A stretch of 57,501 nucleotides of DNA, from NCBI GenBank assembly GCA_037718865.1, contig JBBJMP010000033.1, positions 1 to 57,501 on the forward strand, written 5' to 3'. This document shows positions 35,584 to 44,478 of the stretch, piece by piece. The stretch's first letter is position 1; each line of letters starts with the position of its first letter. The notes beneath the pieces are model-generated. The model was given only the letters and a program-made list of their open reading frames with translations, made no database searches and had not been told where the DNA came from. The position numbers and the translations under genes are program-made. This DNA is from JADCRZ01 sp037718865 (lineage in GTDB: Bacteria > Bacteroidota > Bacteroidia > Chitinophagales > Chitinophagaceae).

Positions 35584-36465
35584 ATGGAACCAACGGGCGT
35601 TTATTACGAACAAGGCGCGATGTCTTTATTTAATCATGGGTTTACAGTAGCAGTTGTCCTTCCTAATAAATCAAAGAAATACCTGCAGGCTACCGGCCTA
35701 AAATCTAAAAATAATAAAATTGATGCTAAAGGCCTTCGCCAAATGGGAGCTGAGCAAAAATTAGAGCCCTGGCGACCAATGAATGAATTTTTCTACGCTC
35801 TGCGCGCTCTTACCCGCCATCATGAAAGTTTACAGAATTTGAGAACAATATTAATAATCGCCTACATGCAGATAATGCAGGTCAAATCCGGCAATTGAAC
35901 GCAAAGTAAACGGAATACTTAAGATAAAAGGCGTAGGCTTAATGACTGTGGCCACTTTGCTGGCAGAAACCAGTGGCTTTTTGCTTTTTAGAACTCATCT
36001 CAATTAGTAAGCTATTGGCGCTATGACGTGGTTGAAGATCAATCAGGCAAGCACAAAGGCCAAACCAGGATCTCTAAAAAGGGGAACAGGCATATTCGCC
36101 GCATGCTGCACATGCCAGCCTTGAATGTGGTCCGCTACCAGGTAGCGCCCTTTGTTCAATTATTCAACAGGACAATACAAAAGCATCATGTTAAAATGAA
36201 AAGCTATGTGGCCGTGCAAAAAAAATTGCTTGCCATTATCTATTCACTTTGGAAAACCAATCAGTCTTTTGAAGAAAACTGTCATATACAAAATATAACC
36301 GGAGATGTTGAGCCGGTACATCCTCTCGGCTCAGCTTCGCAGAAGCTGTCCACCTTGCAAAAAAATAGCCCTGAAATTAATCAGGGCTACACAAGGTGTA
36401 CAACCGTCGAAGTTTCGCCGTTTGCATCCTCTCGGCTTTTACAAAATAAAGCAAAAAAATACTTG
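35584..36465 (+). pseudogene. IS110-family transposase, inactivated
   Basis: The first segment (35584-35898) begins MEPTGVYYEQGAM and carries the DEDD-type core with SKKYLQATGLKSKNNKIDAK. A frameshift moves to INNRLHADNAGQIRQLNAK, after which the middle coiled-coil part is missing. The Transposase_20 region continues with IKGVGLMTVATLLAETSG, another frameshift, and then QLVSYWRYDVVEDQSGKHKG and KKGNRHIRRMLHMPALNVVR. The N-terminal Asp region is absent. At least two frameshifts and a deletion make this a dead element. It ends just before the ypdA gene. Confidence 0.85.
36358..36388 (-). terminator. Candidate rho-independent terminator of ypdA
   Basis: AGCCCTGA (36367-36374) and TCAGGGCT (36381-36388) form an 8 bp stem with a 6-base loop. 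On the minus strand the stem is followed by a run of seven T residues (36359-36365). It lies 125 bp after the ypdA stop, inside IS110 remnant sequence, so it may be recruited. Confidence 0.5.
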
Positions 36466-36512
36466 GTTCTAATGACCTCGCGCCGGAATTCTGGGACCGC
36501 GGGCAGATGATG

Positions 36513-37499
36513 CTATTTCATCAACCCCACAACCAACTCATTTTTAACCTTCCGCACAATCCGCTCTGCGTGAACCCGGGAATTTTCAATGAACAGGCTG
36601 TGGGTATCCATGCCACCGCAGATCACTCCCGCCAGGTAGATATGCTTTATATTGGTTTCATGCGTTTCTTCGTCATACAGGGGTTTCCTAACCGCATCAT
36701 CAGATAATGTGATGCCGGCCTTTTGTAAAAATTGCAGATTTGGCTGGTAACCGGTTAGTGCAATGACCCAGTCATTTTCGATGGTCACTATTCCGTCGGG
36801 CGTCTGAATGTCTACATCCCGCTCACGGATCTCCGCTATTCCGGAATAATAATAAGCCTTGATAGATCCTTCTTTGATCCGGTTTTCAATATCGGGCCGC
36901 ACCCAGTATTTCACCCGTTCACCGATCTGTCCTTTGCGAATTACCATGGTAACCTCTGCACCTTTCCGCCAGGTTTCCAGGGCGGCGTCTACAGCCGAAT
37001 TCATGGCTCCTACTACAATCACTTTCTGGAAAGCATAATAATGCGGGTCTTTATAATAATGCGATACTTTCGGAAGATTTTCACCCTTTACTCCAAGCAG
37101 GAAAGGCATATCATAAAACCCGGTAGCGATAACAATGTTTTTTGCCGGGTAGCTATCTTTGGTTGTGATCACAGAAAAGCCTTCATCTTCATTCATGATC
37201 CCGGTGACCTGTTCAAATAATTTTACTTTCAGGTGATAAGCCAAAGCCACTCTCCGGTAATATTCCAGTGATTCGGACCGGGTAGGTTTTACGTTATTAG
37301 ACACAAATGGAACCCCACCTATTTCCAGCCTTTCCGAAGTAGAAAAGAAGGTCATATTTACCGGGTAATTGAACAATGAATTGACCAGGGATCCTTTCTC
37401 GAGGATGACATAATGTAAGCCGGCTTTTTGTGCTTCCAGCCCGCAGGCGAGGCCGATAGGACCGCCCCCGATGATAACAAGATCAAATATAGCTTTCAA
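36513..37499 (-). CDS. ypdA: YpdA-type thiol-disulfide reductase (bacilliredoxin reductase)
   Basis: The 328-residue FAD/NAD(P) protein has an N-terminal FAD dinucleotide motif IIGGGPIGLACGLEA (about 9-23), a second NAD(P)-binding motif VVGAMNSAVDAALE (about 165-178), and the C-terminal FAD block YLAGVICGGMDTHSLFIEN, which is diagnostic of YpdA/Bdr. It has no CxxC redox pair, as expected. YpdA reduces bacillithiol disulfide or bacilliredoxins using NADPH in bacillithiol producers; Bacteroidota homologues are assumed to act likewise. The second motif has GAMNS instead of the common GGxNS. It is a single gene with the -7 box TACCTTTG (37520-37527, minus strand). Confidence 0.93.
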   Translation of the reverse strand: MKAIFDLVIIGGGPIGLACGLEAQKAGLHYVILEKGSLVNSLFNYPVNMTFFSTSERLEIGGVPFVSNNVKPTRSESLEYYRRVALAYHLKVKLFEQVTGIMNEDEGFSVITTKDSYPAKNIVIATGFYDMPFLLGVKGENLPKVSHYYKDPHYYAFQKVIVVGAMNSAVDAALETWRKGAEVTMVIRKGQIGERVKYWVRPDIENRIKEGSIKAYYYSGIAEIRERDVDIQTPDGIVTIENDWVIALTGYQPNLQFLQKAGITLSDDAVRKPLYDEETHETNIKHIYLAGVICGGMDTHSLFIENSRVHAERIVRKVKNELVVGLMK

Positions 37500-37519
37500 C
37501 TGAATGGTTTAAAAAATGG

Positions 37520-37527
37520 CAAAGGTA
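37520..37527 (-). promoter_or_regulatory. -7 promoter box of ypdA
   Basis: On the minus strand the sequence is TACCTTTG, a perfect TAnnTTTG box, 20 bp before the ATG. No clear TTTG is found 19-21 bp further upstream, so this is a partial promoter match. Confidence 0.45.
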
Positions 37528-37554
37528 ACTGAAAATGGTTGCCTGCATCGCGCA

Positions 37555-37795
37555 GGAGATCACCTTTGTGGCCTCTTTGTGTAGTACTTAGTGACCTTTG
37601 TGATTAAAAACAACCACAAAGAATTTCAAAGGGTTACGCAAAGAGAGCACAAAGTGGTTACTGACTTTGTATACTAAGCGACAACGCAGATCCTCAAATT
37701 ATCTCTGTGGCTTCTTTGTGTTGTACTTAGTGACCTTTGTGGTTAAAAAACCACAAAGAATACAGAAGTTACACGAAGAGGGCACAAAAAACTTA
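37555..37795. repeat. Two-copy CACAAAG repeat with internal inverted repeats
   Basis: Two diverged copies, anchored by GTACTTAGTGACCTTTGTG at 37584 and 37723, are 139 bp apart. Each contains facing CCACAAAG and CTTTGTGG words, so each can fold into hairpins. A short relative lies at 46059-46097. This type of CACAAAG element is common between genes in Bacteroidota; its function is not known to me. Confidence 0.8.
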
Positions 37796-37815
37796 CTAAC
37801 TTATTCAAACCAACA

Positions 37816-38341
37816 TTATTTTATTTTTTTCGCAGGCATCTCTCTTCCGTTCTGATACAGAATAAGTTTTTCAATAACTCCATCCGCACCAGTTAGGATA
37901 GCGCCATTATCTGAATTCACCATTACTATCACGCCGTTACCGCTGGTGATGCTGCCTAAATACTGACAACGAAAACCCTCGTTGGATCCGCCGTGCGAAA
38001 AATACGTTTCGCTGCCTTTCTTTAAAATAAAAACACCTAAGGCCGCTTCATTTTCCAGGAAAGGCGTCAGTCGCAACCTGGTCATTTCCCGGTTCAGCAC
38101 TTTCCGGGATTGCCCGTTGCTGCAGGTTCCAGGCCGATTCTCCTTCAATCCGTATCTTTCCGGCGAGGTTATTTTCAACCTGTTTGATTTTTTCTTCAAT
38201 ACTGGCGGGGTAGGTGGGATCTTCCTGCGAATACAAAAAGCCGGTATTAAATAGAAGAAAAACAGCTGGCACTATCAGCCATTTTGCAGGGATGCTTTTG
38301 CGGCCAACAGTTGGGTGCATTTGTTCGATAGTTTTTTCCAT
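37816..38341 (-). pseudogene. Serine hydrolase (beta-lactamase class) with most of its catalytic domain deleted
   Basis: The N-terminal frame (ATG at 38341) has a signal-anchor, SIPAKWLIVPAVFLLF, then SIEEKIKQVENNLAGKI, a typical start of this family. Near 38130 the reading jumps to another frame containing NREMTRLRLTPFLENEAALG and YFSHGGSNEGFRCQYLGS, the family's C-terminal HGG motif region. The roughly 300 residues between them, including SxxK and YxN, are gone. The gene therefore lost its core by deletion plus a frameshift and cannot be active. Confidence 0.85.
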
Positions 38342-38439
38342 AAGGACTAAGTTACATAAGAAAATTTACTGGGAGTGGGGAGGGCCTTTCACAGCGCTTC
38401 TAGGTCATCCGCGAGGGGTAAGTCAGTGTGTAAAGATGA

Positions 38440-38471
38440 TTTGCTGAATTGGTGAACAACCGATATTTTTG
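38440..38471 (+). promoter_or_regulatory. Consensus Bacteroidota promoter of pdhB
   Basis: TTTG (38440-38443), a 20 bp spacer, and TATTTTTG (38464-38471) match TTTG-N19-21-TAnnTTTG at every fixed position. The predicted start site is about 15 bp before the ATG at 38493. This is the clearest promoter in the window. Confidence 0.75.
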
Positions 38472-38492
38472 CCACTCCATAAACTACAGATA

Positions 38493-39476
38493 ATGAGACA
38501 AATTGCATTTCGGGAGGCATTACGGGAAGCTATGAGTGAGGAGATGAGACGTGATGAAAAGGTGTTTCTGATGGGGGAAGAGGTAGCTGAATACAACGGG
38601 GCTTATAAGGTGAGCCAGGGCATGCTGGATGAGTTCGGTCCTAAGAGAGTGATCGATACACCGATCGCTGAACTGGGTTTTACCGGTATTGCGGTAGGTG
38701 CGGCACAGAACGGATTAAGGCCCATCGTTGAATACATGACCTGGAACTTCGCAATATTGCCTCTCGACCAGATCCTCAATACAGCAAGCAAAATGCTTGC
38801 TATGAGCGGTGGCCAGGTTGGTTGTCCCATTGTCTTCAGGGGGCCCAACGGATCCGCAGGGCAACTGGGAGCCCAGCACTCCTCTGCTTTCGAAAGCATG
38901 TTTGCCAATATACCCGGTATGAAAGTGATTTCGGTAAGCAATCCCTATGATGGCAAGGGCCTGTTGAAAAGCGCCATTCGGGATAACGATCCGGTCATTT
39001 TTATGGAGAGCGAGGTTATGTATGGTGAGAAGGGAGAGGTGCCTGAAGAGGAATACCTGATCCCTATTGGAAAAGCAGATGTGAAGAGGAAAGGAAAAGA
39101 CGTGACCATTGTTTCCTTTAATAAGATGATGAAGGTTGCTTTGGGCGCTGCCGCAGAATTGGAGAAGGAAGGGGTGGACGCTGAAGTAATCGATCTGCGA
39201 ACTATCCGTCCGATGGATTGGATGACCATCCTTGAATCGGTCAAGAAAACCAACCGGTTAGTGATCGTGGAAGAGCAATGGCCGTTTGCCTCTGTATCCT
39301 CTGAAATAACCTATAATATTCAGAAAGAAGGGTTTGATTACCTGGATGCACCCATTCGCCGTATAACCAGTGCCGATGCTCCGATGCATTATGCTCCCAA
39401 CCTGGTGGCAGCCTATCTGCCGGATGTTCCCAGGACCGTAAAACTGGTTAAAGAAGTGATGTATATGAAGAAATAG
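38493..39476 (+). CDS. pdhB: Pyruvate dehydrogenase E1 component, beta subunit
   Basis: The ATG at 38493 (MRQIAFREAL) gives 327 residues, the family's length; an upstream in-frame TTG overlaps the promoter and is rejected. Transketolase-type pyrimidine domain and C-terminal domain are complete: GEEVAEYNGAYKVSQGM, DTPIAELGFTGIAVGAA with the catalytic Glu, PIVFRGPNGSAG, and in the C-terminal part VIDLRTIRPMDW and RLVIVEEQWPFASV. It forms an alpha2beta2 E1 with PdhA, which decarboxylates pyruvate with thiamine diphosphate. No pdhA, E2 or E3 gene is nearby, so the alpha subunit is encoded elsewhere. Confidence 0.96.
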   Translation: MRQIAFREALREAMSEEMRRDEKVFLMGEEVAEYNGAYKVSQGMLDEFGPKRVIDTPIAELGFTGIAVGAAQNGLRPIVEYMTWNFAILPLDQILNTASKMLAMSGGQVGCPIVFRGPNGSAGQLGAQHSSAFESMFANIPGMKVISVSNPYDGKGLLKSAIRDNDPVIFMESEVMYGEKGEVPEEEYLIPIGKADVKRKGKDVTIVSFNKMMKVALGAAAELEKEGVDAEVIDLRTIRPMDWMTILESVKKTNRLVIVEEQWPFASVSSEITYNIQKEGFDYLDAPIRRITSADAPMHYAPNLVAAYLPDVPRTVKLVKEVMYMKK

Positions 39477-39928
39477 GGGGGTTGATTGCGATGCTGATAC
39501 AAGGAAAAATCGGTTATCATCTGCGGCAATTAAAATCTTTGCTCCATCTACGAAAGTGCACTGATAATGCCTTTCACAATTAATAAAAAGCAGGTGCTGG
39601 TAGCAATACAAAACCCGGCCAAAAATGACAACTTCATAACCACCTCCCAAACCGGGATCTTGGAAATTCTTTTATATAGGGGATCATTTGGCATACGCTT
39701 CAATTAATTTGTTATCACTTTTAATGGCTACTCAAAATTAAGCTTCTTAGTGCTTTTTATTATAATCATTTATACCTGATTTTTTTTAGTAAAAATCCGA
39801 AAGTTATGTGTAGGTGTTTTCCCTCGATATGCAGGATTTACTATTCCAAGCGGGTAAGGATGGAAATTCTAAATAGACTAACTGTTATCCGCAACGGCTA
39901 ATATAACCGGTTTACAATTCATAAATTG

Positions 39929-39936
39929 TACTTTTG
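39929..39936 (+). promoter_or_regulatory. -7 box upstream of the response regulator
   Basis: TACTTTTG matches TAnnTTTG, 104 bp before the ATG at 40040. The wider gap 39477-40039 shows no gene; no TTTG at the expected distance was found, so this is only a partial match. Confidence 0.4.
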
Positions 39937-40039
39937 ATGAAAATAAGGGTGAGATCAAGATGATCTTTACGTGTATCAAGAAGGTAAAAATTTAAACACA
40001 CAATCCGAAGTATTTCTTTGGAGAAACAATACTGCACCA

Positions 40040-41206
40040 ATGTCCAACATATTGATTATAGATGATGAAAAGTCTATCCGTAAAACATTAGGCGAGATCT
40101 TATCTTATGAGGGGTACAAAATTGACGAGGCGAGTGACGGGGAAGAAGGTTTAAGAAGATTTAAGGAAAAAACATATGATGTTGTTCTCTGCGATATAAA
40201 AATGCCGAAGATTGATGGCATTGAGTTCCTGGAAAAATCAAGGGAAGCAAACGGCGACGTACCTATCATTATGATATCCGGGCATGGTACGATTGAAACG
40301 GCAGTCGAAGCGGTAAAAAAAGGGGCCTTTGATTATATTTCAAAACCGCCCGATCTTAACCGGCTGCTCATTACGATCCGTAATGCCATTGACAAAACCT
40401 CCCTGGTTACAGAAACCAGGGTTTTAAAACGGAAAGTAGGAAAAGTGCAGGATATGATCGGCGAATCATCCCCGATTCAGAAGATAAAAGACACGATTGA
40501 AAAAGTGGCCCCTACGGAAGCCCGGGTGATGGTTACCGGCGAAAACGGTGTTGGCAAAGAACTGGTGGCCCGGTGGCTTCATGAAAAAAGCAACAGGTCT
40601 TCCGGCCCGCTCATAGAAGTGAATTGCGCGGCAATACCCAGTGAGCTGATTGAAAGTGAATTATTCGGCCACGAGAAGGGCTCTTTTACTTCCGCCATCA
40701 AACAGCGCATCGGAAAGTTTGAACAGGCACATGGAGGCACACTTTTCCTTGATGAGATCGGTGACATGAGTTTAAGTGCGCAGGCCAAGGTATTGCGTGC
40801 TTTACAGGAGGCTAAAATAACGCGGGTTGGTGCTGATAAAGACATCAACGTGGATGTGCGCGTTATCGCAGCAACAAATAAAGACCTGCTGAAAGAAGTG
40901 GAAGAAAAAAATTTTCGGTTGGACCTTTACCATCGTTTAAGCGTTATCCTGATACATGTACCTTCTCTCAATGAACGCAAAGAAGATATTCCATTGCTTA
41001 CGGAACGATTCCTGGAAGACATTTGCTCCGAATACGGCATCGCCAAGAAAGCCATCGATCAAAGCGCACTGGATGAATTGAAAGATTACCACTGGACCGG
41101 TAATATACGCGAACTGAGGAACGTTGTTGAACGATTAGTGATCCTTTCCGGTAAAAGCATCACGAGTGAAGATGTCATTAATAACGTGGTCCCGAGGAGA
41201 ATATGA
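40040..41206 (+). CDS. Sigma-54-type response regulator lacking a DNA-binding domain
   Basis: The ATG at 40040 (MSNILIIDDEK) gives 388 residues; a GTG 69 bp upstream is rejected. The receiver domain (1-120) has Asp8, Asp9, the phospho-acceptor Asp52 and Lys102. An AAA+ domain (140-365) follows, with Walker A GENGVGKE (167-174), Walker B LFLDEIGD and a WTGNIREL block (352-359). The loop that touches sigma-54 is GSFTSA (214-219) rather than GAFTGA. The protein stops 20 residues after the AAA+ lid (DVINNVVPRRI), so the usual Fis-type helix-turn-helix is absent. It may act from solution, or not at all on sigma-54. No sensor kinase is adjacent. Confidence 0.93.
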   Translation: MSNILIIDDEKSIRKTLGEILSYEGYKIDEASDGEEGLRRFKEKTYDVVLCDIKMPKIDGIEFLEKSREANGDVPIIMISGHGTIETAVEAVKKGAFDYISKPPDLNRLLITIRNAIDKTSLVTETRVLKRKVGKVQDMIGESSPIQKIKDTIEKVAPTEARVMVTGENGVGKELVARWLHEKSNRSSGPLIEVNCAAIPSELIESELFGHEKGSFTSAIKQRIGKFEQAHGGTLFLDEIGDMSLSAQAKVLRALQEAKITRVGADKDINVDVRVIAATNKDLLKEVEEKNFRLDLYHRLSVILIHVPSLNERKEDIPLLTERFLEDICSEYGIAKKAIDQSALDELKDYHWTGNIRELRNVVERLVILSGKSITSEDVINNVVPRRI

Positions 41207-41278
41207 TGCGTTGTCTTTATAGCAGGCGATTAATCAGGAAGCAAAATCAAGCTTAACCTCTCACATCTCACATTTCCC

Positions 41279-42160
41279 CTAACTACTCAGGCCAAGGGTT
41301 TCATTCATTTCCATCATTTCTTCCAATGACCTGATGATACGAATACCGGTAACCAGTACATCACGCAAGGCAGGCCCTGAAGCAATGATATTTTTACTGC
41401 CAAGGTTTTCCTGTAAACACTTAAGATACTCTTCAGGTTCCTTATGTATAAAGTTAGTGATCAGGTGAAAGTATAAATGGGTCACCGGTTTATGCTTGCA
41501 GTAATAAACGAGCTCCTTCAGGCAAATATTACACCCTAAATAAACGGTTTTTATTCCATGCTTACGCAATATATATTGCATGACAAGCAAGGGAATTTCA
41601 TGCAATTCCCCTTCGGGAGAAAAAATCAATACAATTTGATCGTTATCTTTTGCAATAATATCCAACCCGTCTATGGCGATGATTATCCTTTTCTGGATAA
41701 GGTAACTGCTGAAATGTTCCTGGGCAGGTATTACATGGTCCGTAATCCATAACAGGCCGATCTTTTCCATAAACGGGTAAAAGACGTTCACTACTGTTCT
41801 TTCAAAACCCAGGTGCAACAGGGCATTATGGATTACACGTTCAAATCGCGGCTGGTCATAATCTATGCTGGCCTCTATCATCTGGTTGATGAAAATGTCG
41901 TAACTGTTGTCACCTATACTTGTAATAGCGAGGCTTTTGACTTCATCGGGTGATAGCGTGGCAATCCTGGAAATCTTGTAACCATTATGATACAAGTAAG
42001 CGATGCGCAGAATCTGTTTAAGGTCTTCGTTATCGTAATAGCGGTGAAGACTTGCTTTGCGCTTACAGAACCGCAGGCCATGCCGCTGTTCCCAGATGCG
42101 CAGCGTGTGTGCTTTTATCCCGCTCATCCGTTCAATGTCCTTGATGGAAAAATGATTCAT
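41279..42160 (-). CDS. MerR-family regulator with cobalamin-binding domain (CarH/LitR-like)
   Basis: The 293-residue protein has an N-terminal MerR helix-turn-helix (about 3-70; IKAHTLRIWEQRHGL and RYYDNEDLKQI). A four-helix B12-cap domain (about 85-160) has Trp138 followed at the normal spacing by Glu148-His149, as in CarH. A Rossmann B12-binding domain (about 170-285) contains EGELHEIPLL with His187 as the likely lower cobalt ligand; the Gly after it in the usual HxxG is Pro. Such proteins are light- or B12-responsive repressors of carotenoid or photolyase genes. No carotenoid gene is near, so the target is unknown. Confidence 0.87.
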   Translation of the reverse strand: MNHFSIKDIERMSGIKAHTLRIWEQRHGLRFCKRKASLHRYYDNEDLKQILRIAYLYHNGYKISRIATLSPDEVKSLAITSIGDNSYDIFINQMIEASIDYDQPRFERVIHNALLHLGFERTVVNVFYPFMEKIGLLWITDHVIPAQEHFSSYLIQKRIIIAIDGLDIIAKDNDQIVLIFSPEGELHEIPLLVMQYILRKHGIKTVYLGCNICLKELVYYCKHKPVTHLYFHLITNFIHKEPEEYLKCLQENLGSKNIIASGPALRDVLVTGIRIIRSLEEMMEMNETLGLSS

Positions 42161-42302
42161 ACGGCAAACAATGGATGCTCCTTAATTGAAAATTAGAACA
42201 AACCCGCTTCTTTAACAAATCGTTTACAAGGAATAGCGACAATTTAAAGTTTCCTTACATCCTGGCTGATATCTTTATGAAGGCTAATAACGTTCATAAT
42301 GG

Positions 42303-42310
42303 TACTTTTG
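42303..42310 (+). promoter_or_regulatory. -7 promoter box of lepB
   Basis: TACTTTTG matches TAnnTTTG, 22 bp before the ATG at 42333; no TTTG at the expected spacing was found upstream. Confidence 0.45.
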
Positions 42311-42332
42311 CCGGAATTTTAAAAATCACCGA

Positions 42333-43874
42333 ATGACTTCTTATCAGATTATGATCATCGCTTTCATTTCTTTACTGCTGGTGTTATTACCTTCGCCGGG
42401 GATGTATGGAATGTTTAGGAAAGCAGGTTTACCCGGATGGAAAGCCTTTATTCCATTTTATAATACTGCAGTCATATTGGATCTGGCCGAAAGACCAAAA
42501 CATTGGGTGTTCTGGCAGTTTATACCGGTGGTCGGATGGTTTGTTACACTGGGCATTTATATTGAATTTGTAAAGCCGTATGGCAAGTTCCAGTTTTACC
42601 AGCATACACTGGCCGTAGTGGCGGCACCCCTGTATTTTTTATATATTGGTTTCAATAAGAAAGACAAATACCTGGGTATTGCTGTGGTCAAGGTGCATCG
42701 TAAATCGCCCGTCAGGGAGTGGATTGATGCAGGCATATTTGCTATTGTTGCCGCTACACTGATCCGTTTGTTTGTATTCGAAGCGTATACGATCCCTACA
42801 GGTTCCATGGAAAAAACGTTACTGATCAATGATTTTCTTTTTGTCAGTAAGTGGACTTACGGTCCCAGGCTTCCCAATACTCCCTTGTCTGTTCCTTTTG
42901 TTCACCACACTCTTCCCGGTGGAAGCGGGAAGTCTTATTCCGAACTGGTCAAACTTCCCTATATCCGTTGGTTCGGAAGCCCTGTTAAGCGTAATGACGT
43001 GGTCGTATTTAATTTTCCAGCAGGGGATACGGTTATCAACCGCGATGAATACCAATCTGCCATTCCGTATTACGACGTAATCCGGGCATTAGGTAAGGGT
43101 GATCCAGACGTGGGCAGGAAAATTGTGCTGGAGGACCCAGATTCTTACCCGATCATTGTGCGCCCGGTAGATAAAAAAGAAAATTATATTAAACGCTGCG
43201 TTGCTATTGCCGGGGATACTTTACAGATTAAAGATGGATTGGTTTATATTAACGGCAAGGCGCCGTTCCTGCCTTCTGCTTCAGAAACCTACTATTATGT
43301 GGAAACGAACGGTCAGCAACTCGATGAAGAAGTGATGAAAGAAGAATATAATGTAAAAACAGATAATACGGAAGAATTTGGTGCCACGAGCCAGCCAAAT
43401 ACGTTTCGTATGTTGATAACCAATGAGGCCAAGGATAAAATGCTTAAAAGCGGGCTGGCAAAAAGAATTACCCCCGAGTTAAATACCCAACCTGAAGTTT
43501 ATCCTTACGATACCATGCGTAAATGGTCCGAGGATAATTTCGGACCTCTATGGGTACCGGCAAAAGGAGCTACCCTTTTATTAACCAACGAAAATTACCC
43601 GCTGTATGAACGCGCCATCAGGGTTTATGAACACAATAGACTGGAGACAAGGGATGGTAAGTTCTATATTAATGACAAAGAGACCAACCAGTATGTTTTT
43701 CAGATGAATTATTACTGGATGATGGGAGATAACCGCCATGGTTCACAAGACTCGCGTTTCTGGGGGTTTGTCCCGGAAGATCACATAGTGGGCAGCGCTT
43801 CCCTCATCTGGATGAGCTGGGACAGTGCCGAAAAAAGCATCCGCTGGAATCGATTATTTAAGGGAATAAAATAA
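42333..43874 (+). CDS. lepB: Signal peptidase I, long Bacteroidota form
   Basis: The 513-residue protein is about twice the length of a minimal LepB. The N-terminal 115 residues carry three or four membrane segments of a DUF5684-like type, followed by a basic stretch and a second anchor segment (131-148). The catalytic domain has Ser158 in TIPTGSMEKTLLIND and the general base Lys287 in NYIKRCVAIAGD. Then comes a long insertion (about 300-450), and finally MMGDNRHGSQDSRFWGFVPE. The enzyme cleaves signal peptides of secreted proteins on the outer face of the inner membrane. The insertion is normal for the phylum. It starts 22 bp after a TACTTTTG box. Confidence 0.96.
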   Translation: MTSYQIMIIAFISLLLVLLPSPGMYGMFRKAGLPGWKAFIPFYNTAVILDLAERPKHWVFWQFIPVVGWFVTLGIYIEFVKPYGKFQFYQHTLAVVAAPLYFLYIGFNKKDKYLGIAVVKVHRKSPVREWIDAGIFAIVAATLIRLFVFEAYTIPTGSMEKTLLINDFLFVSKWTYGPRLPNTPLSVPFVHHTLPGGSGKSYSELVKLPYIRWFGSPVKRNDVVVFNFPAGDTVINRDEYQSAIPYYDVIRALGKGDPDVGRKIVLEDPDSYPIIVRPVDKKENYIKRCVAIAGDTLQIKDGLVYINGKAPFLPSASETYYYVETNGQQLDEEVMKEEYNVKTDNTEEFGATSQPNTFRMLITNEAKDKMLKSGLAKRITPELNTQPEVYPYDTMRKWSEDNFGPLWVPAKGATLLLTNENYPLYERAIRVYEHNRLETRDGKFYINDKETNQYVFQMNYYWMMGDNRHGSQDSRFWGFVPEDHIVGSASLIWMSWDSAEKSIRWNRLFKGIK

Positions 43875-43903
43875 AACGCCGGTTGCTAATAATCCGGGTA
43901 GTT

Positions 43904-43922
43904 AAATCTGCGAATCTGCGGC
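43904..43922. repeat. AATCTGCGGC element upstream of cdd
   Basis: AAATCTGCGAATCTGCGGC is identical to the 19-mer at 13502-13520. Here the inverted arm is lost. It lies 44 bp before the cytidine deaminase ATG. Confidence 0.7.
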
Positions 43923-43965
43923 TTAAAACTGGCGGGATTCCGATCTGTAAATATTAACCATTCTG

Positions 43966-44478
43966 ATGCAGGTAGACACATTTCAATTTTCCTTCCAGGT
44001 ATATGAATCGGCAGCTGATCTTGACCCGCAGGACGCCATGCTATTGCTGAAAGCCCAGGAAGTTTCGGCTCTTGCTTACGCCCCTTATTCGCATTTTTAC
44101 GTAGGTGCTGCAGCTAAACTTCAAAATGGCATCATAGTAACGGGTACCAACCAGGAAAATGCATCTTATCCTGTAGGTATTTGTGCTGAACGGGTATTGC
44201 TTGCTTCAGCATCTTCTGTTTCCCCTAATACACCTGTCGAATCCATAGCAATCAGTTACAGGAGCGACACAATCAGCAGCGATCATCCTATAGCGCCCTG
44301 CGGCATTTGCAGGCAATCACTACTGGAATATGAGATAAGGATGAAGCAGCCCATCAAACTTATACTTGGCGGTATGGAGGGGAAGGTATACGTTATAAAA
44401 GAAGCCTGCATGTTATTGCCGTTTTGTTTTACACAGGATGATCTTTACAGTTCCAGTTCCAGGTCGGTTTCCGCATAA
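43966..44478 (+). CDS. cdd: Cytidine deaminase
   Basis: The 170-residue protein has the homotetrameric CDA fold. Zinc ligands and the catalytic Glu are in NASYPVGICAERVLLAS (Cys-Ala-Glu) and PIAPCGICRQSLLEYE (Cys-x2-Cys). The N-terminal block ALAYAPYSHFYVGAAAKL binds the ribose. It converts cytidine and deoxycytidine to uridine forms in pyrimidine salvage. The last 34 bp overlap the 3' end of the convergent reductase gene, so the C-terminal tail (SSSSRSVSA) is encoded by both strands. Confidence 0.95.
   Translation: MQVDTFQFSFQVYESAADLDPQDAMLLLKAQEVSALAYAPYSHFYVGAAAKLQNGIIVTGTNQENASYPVGICAERVLLASASSVSPNTPVESIAISYRSDTISSDHPIAPCGICRQSLLEYEIRMKQPIKLILGGMEGKVYVIKEACMLLPFCFTQDDLYSSSSRSVSA

Noticed and set aside
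39258..39650. LytTR-like remnant on the minus strand
   Set aside because: A few residues recall LytTR domains, but the frame overlaps pdhB and the match is too short to call.
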